From Lachnospiraceae bacterium (lineage in GTDB: Bacteria > Bacillota > Clostridia > Lachnospirales > Lachnospiraceae), in the NCBI GenBank assembly GCA_022510565.1, contig JAFLTE010000001.1:186001-250000 (forward strand): DNA of 64,000 nucleotides, in the 5' to 3' direction. Shown in pieces: positions 16,032 to 25,152 of the stretch. A program made the translations under genes and the position numbers. The notes beneath the pieces were generated by a model. The model was not told where the DNA came from. It saw only the letters and a program-made list of their open reading frames with translations, and searched no databases. How positions within the stretch are numbered: position 1 is the first letter of the stretch; each line of letters starts with the position of its first letter.

Positions 16032-17249
16032 GTGGAAAAGAAACATTCTGCAAAAATCGTACAAATCAATACTGTCTACGGAACCGGCAGCACAGGGAAG
16101 ATTATGGCTTCTCTATATCAACTTGCCCTATCTGAAGGTCACGATGTATATGTTGTATACGGCCGCGGAAATGCTCCTTCTGATACCCGGGAATATAAAA
16201 TCGGCAATCGCTTGGATTTTTTACAACATGTCCTGATCAATTTTTTCTTGGGGAAGAGTGGTTTTGGTTCCAAGGCGGTTACACGACGTTTTTTGAAATG
16301 GCTTGATACGGTACAGCCCGACTTAATTCATCTTCATAATATCCACGGTTTCTATGTTCATGTGGGTATGTTGTTTAAGTATATTAAGCAACATCATATC
16401 CCTGTAATATGGACGCTTCACGACTGCTGGCCCATGACGGGTCAATGTGCTTTCTTTGAGTATTCCGGATGTCAGAAATGGCAAACCGGATGCCACCACT
16501 GTCCTGTTTACCGTCGTCAATATCCTTATTCTTTGTTCAAGGATAACAGCCGTCAAAACTATCTCAACAAGAAAAATATTTTTACCGATGTGCCGGATAT
16601 GACTATTGTCACTCCCTGTAATTGGTTAGCTGATATCGTGAAGCAATCATACTTGCGGGAGTATCCGGTTAAGGTTGTTTATAATGGCATTGATATAGAT
16701 TTGTTTAAGCCTGTTACCCCGAACAGGAAGGATACCCGTAAGATTGTACTTGGCGTTGCAAATGTGTGGGAACAAAGGAAGGGTTTGAAGTATTTTCCGG
16801 AACTGGCAGATATGTTGGACAGTACTGTATATCATATTGTCTTAATCGGTGTAAATAAGAAGCAGCAGAAATTCCTGCAGAAGAAATATGAGGGACGTAT
16901 CACCGCACTTACCAGAACTTCCACTCAAGCTGAACTTGTAAATTGGTATAGTTCCGCATATGTGTATGTTAATCCTACCTTGGAAGATAATTTCCCCACC
17001 ACCAATCTGGAGGCTCTTGCCTGCGGTACTCCCGTGATCACTTTCAATACCGGCGGAAGTTCCGAAAGTCTCACCGACAAATGTGGGATTGTCGTGGAGA
17101 AGGGTAATACAGAACAATTAAAGGAAGCTATTCTGTCCTTGGAACATCGGACAGATATAACTTCCTCTTCCTGTAGAGAGCAGGCGCTGAAATTTAATCA
17201 GAATTTGAACTTTCAGGAATATTTGAATCTATATTCTTTAGTTCATTAA
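16032..17249 (+). CDS. GT4-family glycosyltransferase (WcaC-like), the only plus-strand gene
   Basis: 405 aa GT-B glycosyltransferase. VQINTVYGTGSTGKI at the N-terminus, HLHNIHGFYVH and LHDCWPMTGQC are typical of WcaC-like capsule/colanic-acid transferases. GCQKW and GCHHCP form a Cys cluster seen in that subfamily. The C-domain has LEDNFPTTNLEALACGTPV with the E-x7-E motif and FNTGGSSESL. It starts with GTG after ACAGGAGCC. It is the sole gene in its orientation and divides the AT-rich left unit from the rest. Its stop codon overlaps that of the convergent DUF2304 gene. Confidence 0.88.
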   Translation: MEKKHSAKIVQINTVYGTGSTGKIMASLYQLALSEGHDVYVVYGRGNAPSDTREYKIGNRLDFLQHVLINFFLGKSGFGSKAVTRRFLKWLDTVQPDLIHLHNIHGFYVHVGMLFKYIKQHHIPVIWTLHDCWPMTGQCAFFEYSGCQKWQTGCHHCPVYRRQYPYSLFKDNSRQNYLNKKNIFTDVPDMTIVTPCNWLADIVKQSYLREYPVKVVYNGIDIDLFKPVTPNRKDTRKIVLGVANVWEQRKGLKYFPELADMLDSTVYHIVLIGVNKKQQKFLQKKYEGRITALTRTSTQAELVNWYSSAYVYVNPTLEDNFPTTNLEALACGTPVITFNTGGSSESLTDKCGIVVEKGNTEQLKEAILSLEHRTDITSSSCREQALKFNQNLNFQEYLNLYSLVH

Positions 17250-17632
17250 TCGGATTCTCTGCTTTTCCCGCCGGAGTCTTGCTGTTCTTCCAATTCACGT
17301 ATCCGCTTTTCCAGCATACTGAATTCCTGCGTCAGCGTCCTGATCTTCATCTGCTGTCTGGACACAATAGAGGTCAGTGTCATCAGAATCATGATAATAA
17401 AAGCAATACATAGGACGTAGAGTCCGTTCATATTACTCTCAATACCGAGCAGTCTGGCAAACCATACTAACGTCTCCGGGAAAAATATCATAATTCCCAT
17501 GACCACTCCCGCCACCAACCAGAGGAGTGTATACTTAAGCTCCAGCATTTTCTTTTTTAAATAAAATAGAATCAGTATAAAATAACAGATTACTGCTACA
17601 GAAAGAGTAATTTGTAATGTACGCGGTATCAT
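17246..17632 (-). CDS. DUF2304-domain membrane protein
   Basis: Small membrane protein (128 aa) with three hydrophobic helices (about residues 6-26, 34-54 and 68-90) followed by a charged coiled-coil tail (MLEKRIRELEEQ). Pattern and length match DUF2304 proteins, which are commonly encoded beside DPMS-like GT2 enzymes. The ATG overlaps the stop of the DPMS-like gene by four bases, so the two are coupled. It may help flip or hold a polyprenyl-phosphate sugar (inference from co-occurrence). Last gene of the large minus-strand series. Confidence 0.82.
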   Translation of the reverse strand: MIPRTLQITLSVAVICYFILILFYLKKKMLELKYTLLWLVAGVVMGIMIFFPETLVWFARLLGIESNMNGLYVLCIAFIIMILMTLTSIVSRQQMKIRTLTQEFSMLEKRIRELEEQQDSGGKSRESD

Positions 17633-18348
17633 TTCTGCCTCCTTACCCCGAAGCTCAGTCTTCGAATCAGCATCGCCAGTGTTACTTTTACCATATAGTA
17701 AATCGCTTTTTTAAGGGTAATGGAGCTTGTCCCGTTTTCTCTTTCACGCATGACAACAGGATATTCCTTAATTTTGCCTCCGTGCACTGCCGCTATCACT
17801 AATGCTTCCGGCTCCGGATAATCCGCAGGATAATCCTGTGCAAAAATCTGAATAAATCTTCTGTTGACAAGCCGGTACCCGCTTGTTATATCCCGCACGC
17901 GCACCCCCGTAAGAATAAATCCCAATATACTAAGAAACTGTATACCGGTCCTGCGCATTCCGGAGGACTGAAAGCCTTCCTTCTTGACGAAGCGGGAGCC
18001 GATGACACAATCGGCATTTTCTTCCTCCATACATTGAATCATACCGTCCAGAAATGCGACATCATGCTGACCGTCACCGTCAATCTGCACTGCCAAATCA
18101 TACTCATTCTCTAATGCATATCGGTATCCGGTCTGCACCGCGCCGCCGATCCCCATGTTGACGGGCAGATTAAGTACCTTATAGTGATGCCGTTCACAAA
18201 TCTTCTTAGTCGCATCTGTGGAGCCGTCGTTGACAATCACATAATCGTACTGTGGATAATCTGCTATTAAATTATCAATTACCTTTTCAATATTCCCCGC
18301 CTCATTGTAAGCGGGAATAATAATTAAACATTTAGCCCGTTCTTTCAT
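17629..18348 (-). CDS. DPMS-like GT2 polyprenyl-phosphate glycosyltransferase
   Basis: 239 aa GT-A enzyme of the dolichyl-phosphate-mannose-synthase type. It has IIIPAYNEAGNIEKVID, IVNDGSTDAT, NLPVNMGIGGAVQTGYRYA, QIDGDGQHD (DxD) and the late SGYRLVNRR motif. It lacks a C-terminal transmembrane pair; the DUF2304 partner at 17246-17632 probably supplies the membrane anchor. Such enzymes make undecaprenyl-phosphate monosaccharides used outside the membrane by GT-C transferases, and GT-C-like genes follow upstream. Sugar unknown. Confidence 0.9.
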   Translation of the reverse strand: MKERAKCLIIIPAYNEAGNIEKVIDNLIADYPQYDYVIVNDGSTDATKKICERHHYKVLNLPVNMGIGGAVQTGYRYALENEYDLAVQIDGDGQHDVAFLDGMIQCMEEENADCVIGSRFVKKEGFQSSGMRRTGIQFLSILGFILTGVRVRDITSGYRLVNRRFIQIFAQDYPADYPEPEALVIAAVHGGKIKEYPVVMRERENGTSSITLKKAIYYMVKVTLAMLIRRLSFGVRRQK

Positions 18349-18409
18349 ATTCCTTTAACCTTGCGCCTATCGGCATCAACATACCGGATTTTCAAAAATT
18401 AATACGGAG

Positions 18410-19972
18410 TCATTTTTTAATATATACGTTATATATCTCCATTACGTTAATTTTATCCCAATTCCCAAGGGATTGGAGCAGAGCGTCACTTTCCTCTTCA
18501 TTTTCTACCCCCCCCCATAAAACCAGGACATCCGCCTCATCCAACCTAATGCTTTCTCCTATATACTCACCGAAGACATCTGCTACCTGTTTCTTTTCAT
18601 AATCATATTTATACACATGAGGTCTTCCCTGCAATTCCATAAACACGCCAAAAGAACCATCCGCTTCTATATCACTAAATGCATTTACAATCCGAGAGTC
18701 AGCATCGGTTCTGTCGAGGACAATGTCATACACCTGATTAATTGCCTTTGCTTCCTGCGCATAATCAAGACTCATATTTATAATCGACAACTTGAACCTG
18801 CTAATCAGAAATATTCCTATGATGAAGCCTATCGCAATTTTATACCTCACATTCTCCAACAGTAAATCTGTACAGACAACGAAAAGTATGGCAAATCCTA
18901 TGACCCCGGGCAGTAAATATCTATTCCACATACCGCTCTTTGCGTGCAGAATCATCTGTGTCACCACAATGCAACCGCCGAATATAATCAAAACCAATAA
19001 TAGAAAATTGATATGAAGCTTTTCTTTTTTAGTTAGAAATACGAAGCCCAGCCATAGCAATGTAATACCTAATATGATACATGCAAGCAATACATATGAA
19101 AATAAAGAGTCCTTACACAAACGCAGCATTGCCCAGATATATTCTTTGATGCCATAACTTTCATCCAGGCCTGCATATCCGATTTGGTTCACGCCGACAT
19201 AAGAAACGATAACATATATGTTTATCAGGAAAAACGCCGCCGGTATGATAATAAACAGAATGTTCCTTTTTAGGATATTGAGTATATCCTTAGGCGACTG
19301 TAAATTACGGGCAGCTTCCAGTCCCAGGCGCAGCCAGACAACTGCAGGAAGTAACAACAGGAAACTTTCTTTCATCAAACCGGAACAACATGCCATAACT
19401 ACAATCACTATATCCGTCTTCCGACTAAATACATTGTCTTTGTACTGTTTTGTCAGAAGATATATGCACACTGCCCCAAAAAGCATCCCTATATTTTCCT
19501 GATTTGCTATGCGGTACCATACTTCAAACTGCCGCCCCATCAGTACTACCAATGCAAACAAATGAGAAAACCATGCTGAGCATTGCAAGTTTCTGGCACT
19601 CCGGTACAAGAGCACATAGACTGCCATACCGATTACACATAGTATAAGTTTATATATGACCGGACTATCTCCGAATATATAACACATCACGACCCGTAAA
19701 ATCCAATACAACGGCCGCCAGCGTATATTAAAATCATTTTTCAGGAAAAGTGAGATAGTTTCCGTCAACGATACATGCCGGTTCTTGTACAACTTAAGTA
19801 TCCGATACATCTCATGATCGTCAACCCAGTGCCAACCGGTCAATATATTGCCCGTACCGAATAAGACCCCTCCAATGACAATCGCTGACACTATGAGTAC
19901 AATCATGCTCTCATATTTCCGGCAGATATCCTTTAATTCGGTATATGTTCTATATAAATCAGCCTTCTTCAT
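18410..19972 (-). CDS. GT-C-like multi-spanning membrane protein with an internal G9 tract
   Basis: 520 aa integral membrane protein with roughly ten or more hydrophobic helices and a C-terminal extracytoplasmic part. The first external loop carries WHWVDDHEMYR, an acidic DD motif in the place where GT-C transferases keep catalytic acids, then RWRPLYW. It is probably a glycosyltransferase using a polyprenyl-phosphate sugar, consistent with the DPMS-like neighbour. Near the 3' end (18508-18516) the coding strand contains nine consecutive G residues encoding W-G-G-V, a possible slippage site. The start overlaps the end of the 477-codon frame upstream by 14 bases. Family assignment is inferential. 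Confidence 0.65.
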   Translation of the reverse strand: MKKADLYRTYTELKDICRKYESMIVLIVSAIVIGGVLFGTGNILTGWHWVDDHEMYRILKLYKNRHVSLTETISLFLKNDFNIRWRPLYWILRVVMCYIFGDSPVIYKLILCVIGMAVYVLLYRSARNLQCSAWFSHLFALVVLMGRQFEVWYRIANQENIGMLFGAVCIYLLTKQYKDNVFSRKTDIVIVVMACCSGLMKESFLLLLPAVVWLRLGLEAARNLQSPKDILNILKRNILFIIIPAAFFLINIYVIVSYVGVNQIGYAGLDESYGIKEYIWAMLRLCKDSLFSYVLLACIILGITLLWLGFVFLTKKEKLHINFLLLVLIIFGGCIVVTQMILHAKSGMWNRYLLPGVIGFAILFVVCTDLLLENVRYKIAIGFIIGIFLISRFKLSIINMSLDYAQEAKAINQVYDIVLDRTDADSRIVNAFSDIEADGSFGVFMELQGRPHVYKYDYEKKQVADVFGEYIGESIRLDEADVLVLWGGVENEEESDALLQSLGNWDKINVMEIYNVYIKK

Positions 19973-21341
19973 GCTCTTCCTTCCAAATTCTGTTTTGCAA
20001 GTTTGTTTTACTCAGTATAACATATATTACAAGTTCCTTAAACAACAAGTATGCCGCACAATAGAAAATGCCCATTGCATACACCACATAACGCTGCAAA
20101 CCGATAAACATAATATTGACGGTGATTATCATAACAAGTATAAACCCGACAACCGTCAACATGAATTCCGCTTCCGGACTTTTTTCCTTATGTCTCAGGC
20201 AAAATACACTCCCTCCTATAGCATACAGATAGAGAAATAACGCTATAAAATGACACAGAAGGTAAATCGGCCCTATCTGCCAAAACACCGCTGCGATAAA
20301 TCCGGGTATCATCAATCTCAACGTATGATATAAATATCTGTCAAAATGCTTAAGCAACACCGTGCCGCCCAACTTACGAATAGTTTCTTTATAATCCAAT
20401 CCTGATTCCGGATGCTCCTCTAAGTATCGACCGATTTCCGGATTTGCAGCTGCAGGAATCCGATCGCAAACCAACTCCTGCCACATATATAAATCCTGCC
20501 GCGCATAAACATAGCGGTACTCTTTCTCATCCACTGCTTGGTAAACCTTCTCAAATATTTCCTGCATTTCAGGAGTGTCAAACAAGTCCTTATCTTCGTA
20601 ATCAGCCTCAAAGAACCCACGTATCATCAGAACAGTGGTGAACTGAGGGATTTTAAGCAGATTTCTTCCAACCAATGCCAAAAAAGTGCCGCTTGCCACC
20701 ACGAGCACCCCCACAAATATAGCTATGAATCTTTTTGCATTCTCTTTAGCGGCCAGCTTTCTGATGACTACATAGATATACGCCGTAAATGTGGATAACA
20801 GCAACAGCATTAATTGACTTCTGATCAGCATAAGAACAATCGACATGACAATAAGTGCAATACCCCAAGAGTATTTTCTGTCCATCACAAAATTAAGGAG
20901 AAACAAGAAATATATATAAAAGAGCGGATAGGTTAGCCCTTCCGTCATAATCTGGTGAGTGATACCAAACTCCGGCAAATAAATGGAAAACGGGAGCATG
21001 CATGCCACATACAGAAGCAGCTCCTCCCACAATTTCAGTCCAAATCGTCTTTTTAATGAAACTACGAACATCATTGTACAAACCACGGCAAGCATTGACT
21101 GAACAACCACTGCACCGTCCAGATAGTATTTCTCACCCAATATTGCCTTCATTACTTGGAGGAACACAGGGTAAAGCGGCATGATCCCTTCACCACCGGT
21201 AAAATATATATACCCCGGAGAATCACTTGTCAAACTCAGCCACTCATTTCCCAGAAAGAAATAAAAAACAACTCCTATCAACAACAAAATCCCATATTCG
21301 AGTATAACATTCCCTGTTCTTTTTCGCTTATCCGTTTCCAT
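19959..21341 (-). CDS. GT-C/GT39-like membrane protein
   Basis: 460 aa membrane protein with about ten hydrophobic helices. After helix 1 the loop reads LTSDSPGYIYF, with an Asp placed as in ArnT/PMT-type enzymes, and later GITHQIMTEGLTYPLFY holds a conserved-looking Glu. A periplasmic-type loop (about residues 235-330) precedes the last helices. ATG 21341 has GGAGAGG ten bases upstream and overlaps the upstream GT4 end; the frame is open to 21392. Likely a lipid-sugar-dependent glycosyltransferase; specific function unknown. Confidence 0.6.
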   Translation of the reverse strand: METDKRKRTGNVILEYGILLLIGVVFYFFLGNEWLSLTSDSPGYIYFTGGEGIMPLYPVFLQVMKAILGEKYYLDGAVVVQSMLAVVCTMMFVVSLKRRFGLKLWEELLLYVACMLPFSIYLPEFGITHQIMTEGLTYPLFYIYFLFLLNFVMDRKYSWGIALIVMSIVLMLIRSQLMLLLLSTFTAYIYVVIRKLAAKENAKRFIAIFVGVLVVASGTFLALVGRNLLKIPQFTTVLMIRGFFEADYEDKDLFDTPEMQEIFEKVYQAVDEKEYRYVYARQDLYMWQELVCDRIPAAANPEIGRYLEEHPESGLDYKETIRKLGGTVLLKHFDRYLYHTLRLMIPGFIAAVFWQIGPIYLLCHFIALFLYLYAIGGSVFCLRHKEKSPEAEFMLTVVGFILVMIITVNIMFIGLQRYVVYAMGIFYCAAYLLFKELVIYVILSKTNLQNRIWKEEHEEG

Positions 21342-22482
21342 GATCAGACTGCCTCTCCAATATCTTGAGTATTTGACTGTAATAGTTATCAAACTGAAAG
21401 TTATTCTTCACGTGCATATAACTTGCCGCACCCATCTTAACAATGTTATCCCTGCTGCAAATCAGTCTTTGCAACTTATCTTCTAAATCATCCTTGTCGT
21501 TATCCTTAAATATATATCCGGTTTCCCCATCCGTGATATAGGAAGCCGTTCCATTTCCTGTACTGCAGACAGCAGGCAGGGCAAAGGCCATCGCCTCCAA
21601 ATGGGAAACCGCTGCCGGCTCGTCCGTACTGGGAAGGACAAATACATCGTTGGTCTCATATAACTCAAAAACATGCGCACGATCTAAGTTTACATGCAGC
21701 GTTACCAAATTCTCCAACCGGTGTTCTGCAATATATGTTCTGACTTTGTTCAGATACTCTTCATGGAAATGATTCGAGCATTCTCCCGCTATCGTTAAAT
21801 GCACGGAATACTTATCTGCCAGTTTTTCTATGAGTTCAATCAGCATCAGATGATTTTTTCTTACTTCATATTTTCCGATTGATAAAATATTTATTTTACC
21901 GTCACGAAAGTATACCTTTTCATCAGGTGCCATCTGGGGCTCCATCACAAAAGGCAAAAACCATGCATTCTCCTCTTTCACCAGATTAGTATCTGTCATG
22001 TTCTTACGCAAAACAGGGGTGATGCGATAACGTGGAACCAGCTTCCATACTAACTTATGTTTTAGGTCCATCGTATGCGGAGTATCCCATAACGGACTCT
22101 GGTTGTAGAGAATGACCGGAACATGATGTCTGTTACAGAGTAAGTTCATGCAGATACTGTACACGGAGCGCTCCCTGACAATAACCAAATCAGGGTTGAA
22201 TTTTTTAATCCAATAAGAAAGCTTCCCTATGGGAGGAAACCCACACTTTAATTTCCAATTGCCTCCGTACGGATCGTTTCTCTTGATAACATTCACATAT
22301 ACATAATCTATCATCCTGAATAATTTAGAATATCCGATAATCTCAGGCGTTATCCATGAATAATCCTCACTCTTACCCGCATAGTGGCTCAAGAAGCAAA
22401 TCTCATCTCCATGTTGCTGCCAGCCCTTCATAATGGCACTCTGATTCGTATGATAACGAGGCGCTAAATACATGATTCTCAT
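21328..22482 (-). CDS. GT4-family glycosyltransferase
   Basis: 384 aa GT-B enzyme. It begins MRIMYLAPRYHTNQ; the C-domain has ILSIGKYEVRKNHLMLIELI, HLTIAGECSNHFHEEY and VLPSTDEPAAVSHLEAMAFALPAVCS with the acidic pair of the GT4 motif. ATG 22482 follows AGGAGAAGCGAA. An upstream ATG at 22524 overlaps the previous stop (ATGA) and would add 14 residues, so either start is possible. Specificity unknown. Confidence 0.85.
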   Translation of the reverse strand: MRIMYLAPRYHTNQSAIMKGWQQHGDEICFLSHYAGKSEDYSWITPEIIGYSKLFRMIDYVYVNVIKRNDPYGGNWKLKCGFPPIGKLSYWIKKFNPDLVIVRERSVYSICMNLLCNRHHVPVILYNQSPLWDTPHTMDLKHKLVWKLVPRYRITPVLRKNMTDTNLVKEENAWFLPFVMEPQMAPDEKVYFRDGKINILSIGKYEVRKNHLMLIELIEKLADKYSVHLTIAGECSNHFHEEYLNKVRTYIAEHRLENLVTLHVNLDRAHVFELYETNDVFVLPSTDEPAAVSHLEAMAFALPAVCSTGNGTASYITDGETGYIFKDNDKDDLEDKLQRLICSRDNIVKMGAASYMHVKNNFQFDNYYSQILKILERQSDHGNG

Positions 22483-22520
22483 TTCGCTTCTCCTCTGCTC
22501 CGCAATATCCTGCCGGCATT

Positions 22521-23393
22521 TCATTTTACATACTGCTTTATCTGTTTCAAATACTCTCCATAGCCCGCTTCTTCATTGGCTTTCTCACCTACAACATCGT
22601 GCTTGGGAATCGGCTCCTTCAGCTTGGTCTGCTTCAGATACCATTCATACTCCATGTCCAGATTACCGATATCAAGCACTCTGTAACCTTCCAGAAACAT
22701 TGTCTCCGTAAAAAATTTAGCTGCCACTCCAAGCGATACCAGAAACAGCCTGTCTTTGGGATATTGCCTGCAACAGGCAATGATTTCATCCATTTTCCCG
22801 TAAGCGTCGCTGGCAGGACCTATGATTCGCACCACAGACTTTGCAGTATCGAGTAAATCATTTCCGACTCCGTTGTGAGTTCTCTCTCCCTCCACCACAA
22901 CTACATCCTTATCCTTCCAGATTTGACGGATGCCTTCTATCCACTCACCGCATTTACTCTTATCTTCCAATGCATAGTAAAATCTGGACACGGATGTATT
23001 ATAGTATGCTCTATCTTGATTGCAATATCTTTCATATACCTTGCGGCTGAATAAAAGATGGTCTCTCCAAAACTGTCTGCTTTCTTTCCTGTATATTGAC
23101 AGGTCATCGAAAATCTCCGGTATCGTTACGATCAGGTCGTCATACTGATATCCCACTATACGCTTGAGGCCTTCGATAATCTCCGGCTCCACCTTCTGCA
23201 GTTTAAGGCTTCTTCCTCGAATCATAGTAATCTCACCGTCTCCGAATCTGACCATACTTTTGTCGGTATGTATCAGTTCATCAATGGTTTCCTCTATAGA
23301 ATGCACCTTAATACTGCATTTCCTGATTCCTATCCGATATAAGCCGTAATCAATCAGAGCAATTATATCTTTCATCCAACGTTTTATTTTCAT
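22521..23393 (-). CDS. GT-D fold glycosyltransferase (DUF1792 / SP_1767 family)
   Basis: 290 aa protein with the DUF1792 hallmarks: MVRFGDGEITMIRG (about residues 47-60), VVVEGERTHNGVGNDLL and LVSLGVAAKFF near the end. In streptococcal serine-rich-protein glycosylation a DUF1792 enzyme transfers glucose and defines the GT-D fold. It overlaps the ABC transporter gene by four bases (23390-23393) and the following GT4 by ATGA. Donor and acceptor in this locus are unknown. Confidence 0.85.
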   Translation of the reverse strand: MKIKRWMKDIIALIDYGLYRIGIRKCSIKVHSIEETIDELIHTDKSMVRFGDGEITMIRGRSLKLQKVEPEIIEGLKRIVGYQYDDLIVTIPEIFDDLSIYRKESRQFWRDHLLFSRKVYERYCNQDRAYYNTSVSRFYYALEDKSKCGEWIEGIRQIWKDKDVVVVEGERTHNGVGNDLLDTAKSVVRIIGPASDAYGKMDEIIACCRQYPKDRLFLVSLGVAAKFFTETMFLEGYRVLDIGNLDMEYEWYLKQTKLKEPIPKHDVVGEKANEEAGYGEYLKQIKQYVK

Positions 23394-25135
23394 TCTGTTT
23401 TCAACACTTCCTGTTTCTCTTTTCTTTCTACCTTCCCGTTACCCACTTCATAAATTACATCGGCATTCTTGATAGTAGTAAGTCTATGAGCGATAATCAG
23501 AATGGTTTTATGTCCCTGCAGCCTTTCAATCGCTTCCATAACCGCCGTTTCCGTATCACTGTCCAGCGCCGAGGTTGCTTCATCCAAAACCAGAACTTCG
23601 GGATTATGGTAGAGCGCTCTCGCAATGCCGATACGCTGTCTCTGTCCGCCGGACAATCTCACTCCCCGGTCTCCCACATAGGTGTTTAGCCCCTCCGGCA
23701 GAGACTCCACAAAATCATATAACTGTGCCTGCTGCAGAGCATGAATAACAGCCTGCTCATCAATCTCCGTTTCATCTACACCGAACGCCACATTATTTCT
23801 GATTGTGTCATCCGACAAATAGATTGTCTGGGGAATATATCCGATTTCTTTCTGCCAAGTGGGAAGATTTTTATATATGTTCATACCGTCCGCATATATT
23901 TTGCCGTATTGGGGAGCCAAAAGCCCCAACAAAATATCAACCATGGTGGACTTTCCCGCACCGGACGCACCGACAAACGCAACTGTCGTTCCACGCTCAA
24001 TAATAAAATTTGCGTGCTCAATTACATTGACATCTCCGTCGGGATATGCATATGTAACATTTTTAATCTCGATTTTATCTTGAAACTTCCATTCATTATT
24101 CTTTTCTGTTTCTACAATCTCCAGTTTATCCACTTCCTGCAAATCATTATAAATCAGATCCAGCGACGGGAGTGCATACAATACTGCCGACAAATGCTCA
24201 TTAATTTTTCCTACGGAAGGAAGCAAACGAAACGCTGCTACCGCAAACACTGCCAGCTGCGGCACAAATTCTTCCAAATCCTTTTGTCCGAAATAGATTT
24301 TAAAAATAACCGCCAATAGGAGACCGGTCATACACACCATCTCAATGATGTGTTTCGGAATAACACCGATTAGCCGGTTTAATCTTAAAACTCTGACATA
24401 TCCTGCAAAATAATTATCATATTGTCTGATAAAGTTGTCTTCCCGGTTTAGTACTTTAATCTCTTTAATACCGCCTAATGACTGATTCATCCACTGATAA
24501 ATTTTCGCTTTATATTGCTGACCTTGTCTTCCCCACGCGCTGGAATACTTTTTGGAAATATAGGAAAATACCGCCAGACAGAGCAGTAAAAGTCCTGCTA
24601 TAATAATGGTGATTGATTTACTTGTAATAAACAGATAAATACCGATAGCAATACATACAAACACTTCCGCTATCATTTCCATGCTGTGAATAATACCTTT
24701 GGTAAATTGATCTGTATCCTCCTGCATACTACGCTGCAAGACGGATATATTCTTATTCAGGTGAAATGTATACGGCTCTCTCATATACGACTTCAAAAGT
24801 CTTGTGGACATCGTTCTCTGAATACGGTATGAAAACCTGTATATTGTATTTTTTTGTATAATGACATATACATTTTTGACTATATAAACAGCAATGATTG
24901 TTGCCGCAAGGAATACAAGAAAGTTCCGTATCTCTGTAAAGCCGAACAAATGATAGAGATAGGACATGATATCGCTTTTCTCCAGAGAGTCCATATCCAT
25001 AATCAAGTCAATAAAAGGTGAGAAGATAGACACGGCAAGCAACTCCAGAAAACTTCCCACTATCACGATAACCATCAGGAGTCCGATTTTGATCTTATCT
25101 GTTTTAGAAAAAATATAACCTAATTTTTTAATCAT
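23390..25135 (-). CDS. PglK/MsbA-like ABC exporter (lipid-linked oligosaccharide flippase candidate)
   Basis: 581 aa fused transporter: six-helix membrane domain (residues about 1-320) and ATPase domain. Walker A is GASGAGKST, the signature is LSGGQRQRIGIARAL, Walker B VLVLDEATSALD and the H-loop IIIAHRL. The membrane domain segment FAVAAFRLLPS is shared with PglK-type flippases and with the paralogue at 52341-54152. ATG 25135 is chosen; a GTG at 25150 would add five residues. In this context it probably flips a lipid-linked glycan across the membrane (inference). Confidence 0.87.
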   Translation of the reverse strand: MIKKLGYIFSKTDKIKIGLLMVIVIVGSFLELLAVSIFSPFIDLIMDMDSLEKSDIMSYLYHLFGFTEIRNFLVFLAATIIAVYIVKNVYVIIQKNTIYRFSYRIQRTMSTRLLKSYMREPYTFHLNKNISVLQRSMQEDTDQFTKGIIHSMEMIAEVFVCIAIGIYLFITSKSITIIIAGLLLLCLAVFSYISKKYSSAWGRQGQQYKAKIYQWMNQSLGGIKEIKVLNREDNFIRQYDNYFAGYVRVLRLNRLIGVIPKHIIEMVCMTGLLLAVIFKIYFGQKDLEEFVPQLAVFAVAAFRLLPSVGKINEHLSAVLYALPSLDLIYNDLQEVDKLEIVETEKNNEWKFQDKIEIKNVTYAYPDGDVNVIEHANFIIERGTTVAFVGASGAGKSTMVDILLGLLAPQYGKIYADGMNIYKNLPTWQKEIGYIPQTIYLSDDTIRNNVAFGVDETEIDEQAVIHALQQAQLYDFVESLPEGLNTYVGDRGVRLSGGQRQRIGIARALYHNPEVLVLDEATSALDSDTETAVMEAIERLQGHKTILIIAHRLTTIKNADVIYEVGNGKVERKEKQEVLKTE

Positions 25136-25152
25136 TGTTCTTTCCCACACCT

